Source: an uncultured SAR86 cluster bacterium (GTDB taxonomy: Bacteria; Pseudomonadota; Gammaproteobacteria; Magnimaribacterales; D2472). From it: a DNA stretch of 64,000 nt. Positions within the stretch are counted from its first letter, which is position 1, and each line of letters opens with the position of its first letter. The stretch covers positions 1 to 64,000 of the forward strand of contig CABWZP010000001.1 in NCBI GenBank assembly GCA_902509965.1. Direction: 5' to 3'. This document shows positions 13,730 to 19,578 of this stretch, piece after piece. The position numbers and the translations under genes are program-made. The notes under the pieces are model-generated. The model ran no database searches, had not been told where the DNA came from, and saw only the letters and a program-made list of their open reading frames with translations.

Positions 13730-13928
13730 TTTCAAACTACTTTAGGTTTTAACCCCACATTCTGCCGGGATTTCAAGAATCACTAAAATTTAACCCCGGT
13801 AAAAACTACCCTAAAAATTTCACCTATTTTTTCGTAATAGCGGAAGTCATAAGGGGTGTATATGACTTGTTGCGGTCCCTTATGTGTATTTATAGGACAT
13901 TCATGATGAGTTATGGCAGAATAAATAT
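13730..13928 (+). repeat. Conserved left-end leader, copy 2
   Basis: Aligned by eye with 12600-12795 (see copy 1). Confidence 0.85.
13862..13906 (+). CDS. Conserved 14-aa micro-ORF MTCCGPLCVFIGHS in the leader
   Basis: ATG...TGA, preceded by AAGGGG; paralogous to 12729-12773. Confidence 0.35.
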   Translation: MTCCGPLCVFIGHS

Positions 13929-14300
13929 ATGAAAAATTTATTATTTATATTTGCTCTATGTTCGTTTTCATTGCTTTCTTTTGCTGAAGATAACCCAGAA
14001 GGTATTGCCTGCGCAATTTACGTTGACGATAAATCAAACACAAAAGAACAAATCTTAAGTATGGGATGTGAAAAAGGAGACCCTTTGTTATTTTATAACT
14101 ATGCAAATAAGGCAAAATGGAACTTAATGTATTCTTTAAGAATTTCAGCACTTTCAACTTGTGACATGACTCTTCCTATTACCGACAGTGGTGTAATAGG
14201 GGCGCAACCATATCAATCTATTTTTTGCACTTTTTCTGGTAAATTTAGAGATGTAAAGGCAGATCCTAAATATTTAAAGGGTTGGAATTGGAAACTGTAA
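13929..14300 (+). CDS. Cassette C2 cargo: small secreted hypothetical protein
   Basis: Signal-peptide-like MKNLLFIFALCSFSLLSFAED. Confidence 0.75.
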   Translation: MKNLLFIFALCSFSLLSFAEDNPEGIACAIYVDDKSNTKEQILSMGCEKGDPLLFYNYANKAKWNLMYSLRISALSTCDMTLPITDSGVIGAQPYQSIFCTFSGKFRDVKADPKYLKGWNWKL

Positions 14301-14318
14301 TCATTTTGTATACAAATT

Positions 14319-14798
14319 ATGTATAAATTCTCCACTTTTTTTATTCTTGCAACTTTGTCCACATTCTCTTTTAGTAAGGAGTTGAATTTAACCTGCGTTA
14401 TAGACAACGATGTGTCATTTGATATTTTTTTAAATATTAATAATACATTTTCAACCAATCCAGGTGCATATGCAGGTCATGTTACCTTGGTTTCAGATAA
14501 ATTATTTCATCCGTTCAAGGCGTATCAAGAGGAAGACCTTAAATTATGGTCGGACGTATCAATTAGGGCAATGCCTCTCGTTGTTGCTATTTTTAAAGAT
14601 ACATATGACCTAAAAGCACCACATTCTCTTCCCCTTTCTGGAATAGGAGGCGCTTTTAATATGTCGCTAAACAGAAAAACTCTTTTGGGAGAGGGATCAT
14701 ATAATAGTGGAAGAAAGAAGTGGGGAATGAGAAAAAAAATTGATTTTAAAGACGCTCCATGTAATTTAATTGACCTAGAAGAAGAAAATGTTATCTAG
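14319..14798 (+). CDS. Cassette C2 cargo: small secreted hypothetical protein
   Basis: Signal-peptide-like MYKFSTFFILATLSTFSFSKELN. Confidence 0.75.
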   Translation: MYKFSTFFILATLSTFSFSKELNLTCVIDNDVSFDIFLNINNTFSTNPGAYAGHVTLVSDKLFHPFKAYQEEDLKLWSDVSIRAMPLVVAIFKDTYDLKAPHSLPLSGIGGAFNMSLNRKTLLGEGSYNSGRKKWGMRKKIDFKDAPCNLIDLEEENVI

Positions 14799-14834
14799 AT
14801 TAGTAAATTTTCTGATGGAACATTAGCAACTTGT

Positions 14835-14912
14835 GAGTTATTCATGCAACCAAACCTCAATACTTTCAAACTCCGCAGAAATAGTGGAGATAAGAAAGTC
14901 GTTTCGTACTAC
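14835..14912 (+). repeat. Conserved right-end segment, copy 2
   Basis: See 13634-13711. Confidence 0.85.
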
Positions 14913-14930
14913 TCCGTTACTGTAGAGTAA
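14913..14930 (+). repeat. glmS-tail copy R2 (TCC GTT ACT GTA GAG TAA = SVTVE*)
   Basis: Synonymous variant of the glmS end. Confidence 0.85.
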
Positions 14931-14961
14931 GTTTAAACAGTGATTTATAAAGGAGATAATT

Positions 14962-15336
14962 ATCAATATTAAAGAATCATTTATTTCAGTTTTTACTAAT
15001 TGGAAAAATTTTCATGGAAGAGCATGCAGAAGCGAGTATTGGTATTTTGTTCTTTCAGTGTCTCTAATTGCATTCGTATTGGGATTTGTAGAAGTATTTT
15101 TAGGAATATTTAATGAAGAAATTGGTTATGGACCATTTGCAGCATTATTTCAAATCATAACTTTTATTCCTAGCGTTTCAGTCACATCAAGAAGATTGCA
15201 AGACAGAAGCATTTCTGGTTGGTGGCAACTATCCTACATCACAATTGTTGGGATATTTGTAATTTTAATTTTACTAATGCTTCCAGCAAAAGAAGATGAA
15301 AATAAATGGGGAAGGAATCCACTTCTAGATATGTAA
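14962..15336 (+). CDS. DUF805 family membrane protein; start codon apparently ATC where the paralogue has ATG
   Basis: INIKESFISVFTNWKNFHGRACRSEYWYFVL...SVTSRRLQDRSISGWWQLSYI...PAKEDENKWGRNPL; closely similar to 17111-17488. ORF track only opens at 15058. Confidence 0.75.
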   Translation: MNIKESFISVFTNWKNFHGRACRSEYWYFVLSVSLIAFVLGFVEVFLGIFNEEIGYGPFAALFQIITFIPSVSVTSRRLQDRSISGWWQLSYITIVGIFVILILLMLPAKEDENKWGRNPLLDM

Positions 15337-15354
15337 ATCACTGTTTTGTTCAAG

Positions 15355-15372
15355 TCAGTAACCGTTGAATAG
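15355..15372 (+). repeat. glmS-tail copy R3 (TCA GTA ACC GTT GAA TAG; with preceding AAG = KSVTVE*)
   Basis: Synonymous variant of the glmS end. Confidence 0.85.
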
Positions 15373-15413
15373 ATTTGAATGGTGATTAAATTTTTTTAAA
15401 TGCAATATAATTT

Positions 15414-15728
15414 ATGAATTCTCAAAATCCTAAACGTTGGATTCCTGGTGGGATAACCCTAGTAGCATCACTTATTGTGAAGAACAATGCACCGGCACTG
15501 ATTGCTTCAGAAAGTTTTAGATACTTTTCATTGTTTATACTTCTTTCCGGATTATCTTCAATAATGTTAATGATTTTAATTTCTCAAATTCAGAAACCCC
15601 AGAGTAACGAACAATCAGAAAAAACGTTCGCAATATTCTACTTTTACACCATGCCAACAATGTTTTATAGCATGGTATTTATTGGTGATGATTTTGACAA
15701 TATAAAATTCATAATGTCTTTTTTTTAA
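15414..15728 (+). CDS. Cassette C4 cargo: small membrane hypothetical protein
   Basis: 104 aa with predicted TM segments by hydropathy. Confidence 0.6.
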   Translation: MNSQNPKRWIPGGITLVASLIVKNNAPALIASESFRYFSLFILLSGLSSIMLMILISQIQKPQSNEQSEKTFAIFYFYTMPTMFYSMVFIGDDFDNIKFIMSFF

Positions 15729-15783
15729 ATGTGATACATTTAAGGTAATGAACACGATAAACGAAATCACTACTCGCACTTAC

Positions 15784-15801
15784 TCTGCAACTGTAGAATA
15801 G
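15784..15801 (+). repeat. glmS-tail copy R4 (TCT GCA ACT GTA GAA TAG = SATVE*)
   Basis: Same position and orientation logic; one V-to-A replacement. Confidence 0.65.
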
Positions 15802-15807
15802 TTTCCA

Positions 15808-16905
15808 ATGAGAATATTTTTCTTTATAGCAATTTTCTTTAGTCAACTAATTTTAAGTTCTGATAGCAATTATGTATTTGGATGGACCCAATTAGATAAT
15901 CCAGACTTGATGACACCAAGAGGAGGGACTTCCTCAGGTCCAGATGTTGACTTAGATAAAACTCCCAACCCTTTATGGAAGGAAATACAAAATGATGAAT
16001 TGACCAAATTTGAAAAAGATAGGTTAGCAATTCTTGCAATGCAAGGTGAACATAAAATTAATTTTGATTTCATGGAGACAATGGGTTTCACTAAGGACTA
16101 CATACCGTCAAAACCTTATCAGTCATGGGGAACAGAATTTGTAATCGCGGTTGAAGATGAAAAGGATTTCATAAGTCTGCAACACATAATGGTAATGTTC
16201 TTTGAACAAGATGATGGGACGACCTCAGATCCTATTGTTGTTAAACACTGGAGACAAGATTGGAAATACCAAGATAATTCAATTAATGAGTTTGTTGGAG
16301 AAAATACATGGGAAAGAAAAAATCTATCCTACAGTGAGAGAAGAGGAACTTGGTCACAAACGGTCTATCAAGTAGATGACTCACCAAGATACGAGGGTTT
16401 TGGGGAGTGGAAACATTTTGCAAACTCATCATCATGGACAAGCAATGAAACAAAAAGACCTCTTCCAAGAAGGGAGGCGACCATAAGAGATGATTACGAT
16501 ATTGTTATTGGAACCAACATACACACAATTACCCCGAACGGATGGGTTCATGAGCAAAACAATAATAAAGCGACACTAGATAATAAAGTTATTGCAAAAG
16601 AAATTGGTTTAGCAAGATATCAAAGAATAGAAAACTTTGATTGGTCAGCAGGATATACCTATTGGGATAAAACTTCAGACTTTTGGAAAAAAGTAAGAGA
16701 GGTTTGGAGTGAAAAGATAGAAAAACAAAAAAAAATTAAGGTTAATTCTGATGTTGAAGGTAATATCTTATTCGCACGATTGTTTGGATTAGCAGATGAT
16801 TATAAGAACGGCAATTTAGATGCAATTGAAAAGATAGAAACCACAATTGATGAACATATTGAAAAAAGAAAATTTGGTTATGGTTACTCCGTTACGGTTG
16901 AGTAG
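15808..16905 (+). CDS. Cassette C5 cargo: secreted hypothetical protein whose C-terminus is the glmS tail (…GYSVTVE*)
   Basis: Signal-like MRIFFFIAIFFSQLILSSDS; 365 aa; ends in-frame in copy R5. Confidence 0.75.
   Translation: MRIFFFIAIFFSQLILSSDSNYVFGWTQLDNPDLMTPRGGTSSGPDVDLDKTPNPLWKEIQNDELTKFEKDRLAILAMQGEHKINFDFMETMGFTKDYIPSKPYQSWGTEFVIAVEDEKDFISLQHIMVMFFEQDDGTTSDPIVVKHWRQDWKYQDNSINEFVGENTWERKNLSYSERRGTWSQTVYQVDDSPRYEGFGEWKHFANSSSWTSNETKRPLPRREATIRDDYDIVIGTNIHTITPNGWVHEQNNNKATLDNKVIAKEIGLARYQRIENFDWSAGYTYWDKTSDFWKKVREVWSEKIEKQKKIKVNSDVEGNILFARLFGLADDYKNGNLDAIEKIETTIDEHIEKRKFGYGYSVTVE
16888..16905 (+). repeat. glmS-tail copy R5 (TCC GTT ACG GTT GAG TAG = SVTVE*)
   Basis: In-frame as the C-terminus of the 365-aa ORF. 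Confidence 0.85.
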
Positions 16906-16923
16906 ATTTGAAAAGATAATTAA

Positions 16924-17019
16924 ATGAGTAAAAAAATAAATTTTGATAGAAAAGCACTCTTTTGGACATTAATAGGTTTTAACCTTGGATGGATATTTAT
17001 GCTTCTTATGGTTGGGTAG
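16924..17019 (+). CDS. 31-aa single-TM micro-protein MSKKINFDRKALFWTLIGFNLGWIFMLLMVG
   Basis: ATG to TAG; hydrophobic C-terminal half; sole ORF of cassette C6. Confidence 0.5.
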   Translation: MSKKINFDRKALFWTLIGFNLGWIFMLLMVG

Positions 17020-17060
17020 TTTTTAATAAAATAAAAAATGAGAAACCTTGCTACGGACAC

Positions 17061-17078
17061 TCTGTTACCGTGGAGTAG
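17061..17078 (+). repeat. glmS-tail copy R6 (TCT GTT ACC GTG GAG TAG = SVTVE*)
   Basis: Synonymous variant of the glmS end. Confidence 0.85.
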
Positions 17079-17110
17079 AACAAAACAGATAATTAAAAAG
17101 GAGAATTATT

Positions 17111-17488
17111 ATGAATATGAAAGAGGCAGTCGTTTCAGTTTTAACAAATTGGGACAATTTTAGTGGTAGAGCATGCAGAAGTGAGTATTGGTATTTTGTT
17201 TTAGCATCTATCTTGCTCTACACATTGGTTTTCTTTTTAGAGATTGCAACAGGCATAGTTGAAATTGAAAGTGATGAGATGGGCAAATTAAGTATAATTT
17301 CACAGTTAGTTTTAGCAATACCAACTTTTTCGGTTACCTCAAGACGACTTCAAGATAGGGGATACTCCGGTTGGTGGCAACTATCCTACCTAATCATCAT
17401 TGGTGTTTTTGTGATCCCTTTATTGTGTATATTTCCAGCAAAAGAAGATGAAAATAAATGGGGAAGGAACCCCCTTGTAGAAAATTAA
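17111..17488 (+). CDS. DUF805 family membrane protein
   Basis: NWDNFSGRACRSEYWYFVLAS...SVTSRRLQDRGYSGWWQLSYL; RBS AAAGGAG. Confidence 0.85.
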   Translation: MNMKEAVVSVLTNWDNFSGRACRSEYWYFVLASILLYTLVFFLEIATGIVEIESDEMGKLSIISQLVLAIPTFSVTSRRLQDRGYSGWWQLSYLIIIGVFVIPLLCIFPAKEDENKWGRNPLVEN

Positions 17489-17492
17489 ATCA

Positions 17493-17510
17493 CTGTTTAA
17501 ACTTAAACAG
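17493..17510 (+). repeat. Perfect short palindrome CTGTTTAA-ac-TTAAACAG at right end of C7
   Basis: 8-nt arms, 2-nt spacer, abutting copy R7. Confidence 0.7.
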
Positions 17511-17524
17511 TCACAGTAGAGTAG
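17507..17524 (+). repeat. glmS-tail copy R7 (ACA GTC ACA GTA GAG TAG = TVTVE*)
   Basis: One S-to-T replacement, otherwise same tail. Confidence 0.75.
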
Positions 17525-17537
17525 TTTATGATTCGTA

Positions 17538-17918
17538 TTGATAAAAAGTAAAATGGATTATTGGTTTCTGATGATTGCGGCCTTCCTTTCTCTGGCAGGA
17601 ATGTTGTTTCATGGGTTCATCGGGGGAAAAATTTATATTAGCAATGTAAATGATAGCGATATGGAGGCATTAACAAAATCGTTAAGCATTGTTTCTTGGC
17701 ACGTGTTCACCATCTTTCTTTTTATAAGTGCTTTAACTTTAATTTATATAGCCTATAACCCAGAATTTGCTATAGCTGCATATCCGGTAATTGGCATTAA
17801 CCTTTTAGGCTCACTTTTATTTATTTTTCTTAGTTTGGGAAGACATAGAGCTTTATTAAGAATGCCAGGTGCTCTTCTAATGGGTATTACGGCATTGCTT
17901 GCTTGGCTGGGAATATGA
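17538..17918 (+). CDS. Cassette C8 cargo: multi-TM hypothetical membrane protein
   Basis: 126 aa, about 4 hydrophobic segments. Confidence 0.7.
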   Translation: MIKSKMDYWFLMIAAFLSLAGMLFHGFIGGKIYISNVNDSDMEALTKSLSIVSWHVFTIFLFISALTLIYIAYNPEFAIAAYPVIGINLLGSLLFIFLSLGRHRALLRMPGALLMGITALLAWLGI

Positions 17919-17974
17919 TAGAGCTCAAAGGGTTATATCTATTGGAAAATCCCCCAATACGAATTATAAACAAC

Positions 17975-17992
17975 TCCGTAACGGTCGAATGA
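17975..17992 (+). repeat. glmS-tail copy R8 (TCC GTA ACG GTC GAA TGA = SVTVE*)
   Basis: Synonymous variant with TGA stop. Confidence 0.8.
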
Positions 17993-18018
17993 TCGACGGC
18001 GCACTAGGGAGTTGACGT

Positions 18019-18822
18019 CTGTTTAAGCACATTCACATTGTTGCCTGCTCGCCGCGATCCGGTACTACTCTCTTGCACGAGGCGATGGTCACCTGTTTTC
18101 GGACAAACAAGCATTATGACCATGAGATTCGCTTTCACCTCGTAACCGCAAAAAACAACGATGTGGTTATCACGAAACGACCCAAAGATACGTTGTACAT
18201 GCCAGGAGTCATCGACGATCCTAATCTCTATGTCATTTACGTAACGCGCGATCCGCGTGATGTCATCGTTAGCCGGCACGGTAAGAGCGAGGATATGTAC
18301 TACTCGAACATTAGGCTTTGGCGTGAATTGCATGCCTGTGCACGCTCATTGTTCGGCCACGATCGTTTTCTCAATATCCGGTACGAGGATTTCGTAAATA
18401 ACCCTGACGCCACACAAAGCCAAATCACTGCAAAATTTCCATGGCTTGAGAAACAACACAAATTTTCTGAGTACCATGAACACGCGCAAGTGTCTGAAAA
18501 GTCAAAGGTTGCAATGCGTGGCGTCCGTCCTATTGGACCGACCAGTGTCGGTGTCTGGCGAAAACATCTCGGTCGCATCGTTCAACAGCAGGCAATCCAC
18601 GGCACAATGACACCAGATCTGGTCGGTTGTGGATACGAATCATCGCCGGATTGGGAAGTTGTTCTGGACGGCATTTTACCGGATAAATCTAACAGTTGGT
18701 ATCCGGAGAAAAAACGTTTTTGGCAGAGAATTTCGCAATCCATTGATGCTTCGAGAAAAATAGCTATCTATCGGCGCAAGAAAGGACTTAGTCGAATCAG
18801 CAGAGCAACCAATGATCGTTAG
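18019..18822 (+). CDS. P-loop sulfotransferase family protein, start codon unclear (frame open from 18016)
   Basis: HIHIVACSPRSGTTLLHEAMVTC 5'-PSB-like motif lies upstream of the ORF-track start at 18073; YVIYVTRDPRDVIVSRHG is a 3'-PB-like motif. Confidence 0.8.
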   Translation: MFKHIHIVACSPRSGTTLLHEAMVTCFRTNKHYDHEIRFHLVTAKNNDVVITKRPKDTLYMPGVIDDPNLYVIYVTRDPRDVIVSRHGKSEDMYYSNIRLWRELHACARSLFGHDRFLNIRYEDFVNNPDATQSQITAKFPWLEKQHKFSEYHEHAQVSEKSKVAMRGVRPIGPTSVGVWRKHLGRIVQQQAIHGTMTPDLVGCGYESSPDWEVVLDGILPDKSNSWYPEKKRFWQRISQSIDASRKIAIYRRKKGLSRISRATNDR

Positions 18823-19510
18823 CCATGCAAAGAAGTTTATTTTCGTAAAGACCCGTAAAACCTCGGGCACAAGCATGGAGGTTAGTCTGAGCCAAGTCTG
18901 TGGTCCCGATGACATCATCACTCCGATATCGTTTGAAGACGAACTCGTCAGGCTGGACATGGGCGGCACGTTACCTCAGAACTACGCTGGTCTTGGAGAG
19001 CAGCGATATCGCGATATGATAAAGGCACGCAAGATGAAATTTTTACGCGCCAGACGCCGTGGCAAGTGTTTCAATCATATGCCGGCTGTTGCGATTCGCG
19101 AGTACGTCGGCAAAAAAACTTACGATGATTACTTCACTTTTTCGATCGAAAGGCATCCGTACGAAAAGGTTGTATCACATATCTATTATCATACGCGCGG
19201 AAAAAAGAACTGGAGTTTTGACAAGGAGCTTGAGCGTGTCCTGAAGAAGAAGCATTACGTCAGTTACCCAATCTATTCAGACGGTGAAAAACCTATTGTC
19301 GATTTCATTGTCAATTTTGACAATATGCAGGAAGACCTCACGACCCTCGGCGACAGGCTTGAATTTGATATTGTCGCGCACTATCCACAAACCAAACACG
19401 AATTCCGAACTAACAGAAGGCCTGCATCCGAGCTGTTGTCGCAGAAAGTAAAGGACCAAATATATAAGAACTGCAGGATCGAGTTCGATGCAATGGGTTA
19501 CGAGCGTTAG
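18812..19510 (+). CDS. Sulfotransferase family 2-like protein
   Basis: KKFIFVKTRKTSGTSMEVSLS P-loop-like motif; FTFSIERHPYEKVVSHIYY. Confidence 0.75.
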   Translation: MIVSHAKKFIFVKTRKTSGTSMEVSLSQVCGPDDIITPISFEDELVRLDMGGTLPQNYAGLGEQRYRDMIKARKMKFLRARRRGKCFNHMPAVAIREYVGKKTYDDYFTFSIERHPYEKVVSHIYYHTRGKKNWSFDKELERVLKKKHYVSYPIYSDGEKPIVDFIVNFDNMQEDLTTLGDRLEFDIVAHYPQTKHEFRTNRRPASELLSQKVKDQIYKNCRIEFDAMGYER

Positions 19511-19535
19511 CATGATCACGACACGACGAAAACAA

Positions 19536-19553
19536 TCCGTCACTGTGGAGTAG
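19536..19553 (+). repeat. glmS-tail copy R9 (TCC GTC ACT GTG GAG TAG = SVTVE*)
   Basis: Synonymous variant; followed by left-end consensus ATTTGAACAGTGATTTAA. Confidence 0.85.
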
Positions 19554-19578
19554 ATTTGAACAGTGATTTAAAAAAAGT

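Larger units (their letters stand above)
13730..14930 (+). mobile_element. Putative glmS-tail cassette C2
   Basis: Bounded by SVTVE copies R1 and R2; same leader and right end as C1; imperfect terminal inverted repeat AAACTACTTT / AAAGTCGTTT (9 of 10). Confidence 0.65.
14931..15372 (+). mobile_element. Putative glmS-tail cassette C3 (DUF805)
   Basis: Bounded by R2 and R3; perfect 13-nt terminal inverted repeats AAACAGTGATTTA (14935-14947) / TAAATCACTGTTT (15334-15346). Confidence 0.7.
15373..15801 (+). mobile_element. Putative glmS-tail cassette C4
   Basis: Bounded by R3 and R4; weak inverted repeat GTGATT / AAATCAC at the ends. Confidence 0.5.
15802..16905 (+). mobile_element. Putative glmS-tail cassette C5
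   Basis: Bounded by R4 and R5; the ORF fills almost the entire unit. No clear terminal inverted repeat. Confidence 0.55.
16906..17078 (+). mobile_element. Putative minimal glmS-tail cassette C6 (173 nt)
   Basis: Bounded by R5 and R6; left-end ATTTGAA..GAT.ATTAA resembles other left ends. Confidence 0.5.
17079..17524 (+). mobile_element. Putative glmS-tail cassette C7 (DUF805)
   Basis: Bounded by R6 and R7; AAACAGATAATTAA left / TTAAATCACTGTTT right (11 of 14 inverted match). Confidence 0.65.
17525..17992 (+). mobile_element. Putative glmS-tail cassette C8
   Basis: Bounded by R7 and R8; terminal inverted repeats GTTTATGATTCGTATTG (17524-17540) / CAATACGAATTATAAAC (17955-17971), 16 of 17 complementary. 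Confidence 0.75.
17993..19553 (+). mobile_element. Putative glmS-tail cassette C9 (sulfotransferase pair, GC-rich)
   Basis: Bounded by R8 and R9; base composition visibly different from surroundings. No clear terminal inverted repeat seen. Confidence 0.65.

Noticed and set aside
17493-17510. Terminal inverted repeats being nothing more than rho-independent terminators
   Set aside because: Partly retained as an alternative: arms at opposite ends of a unit are complementary over several hundred bases, and most lack U-tracts, so terminators alone do not explain them.
18004-18333. Minus-strand ORFs across the sulfotransferase genes (18004..18333, 18300..18578, 18676..18969, 19277..19543)
   Set aside because: GC-rich region generates antisense ORFs; the + strand reading gives clear P-loop motifs.
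12570-19560. Classical integron (intI/attC) array
   Set aside because: No integrase ORF and no attC-type RYYYAAC/GTTRRRY framework seen; repeated core is the glmS tail. Similarity is only organisational.
12597-19571. CRISPR array
   Set aside because: Repeats are short, degenerate, spaced 0.17-1.6 kb apart and separated by genes; no cas genes.
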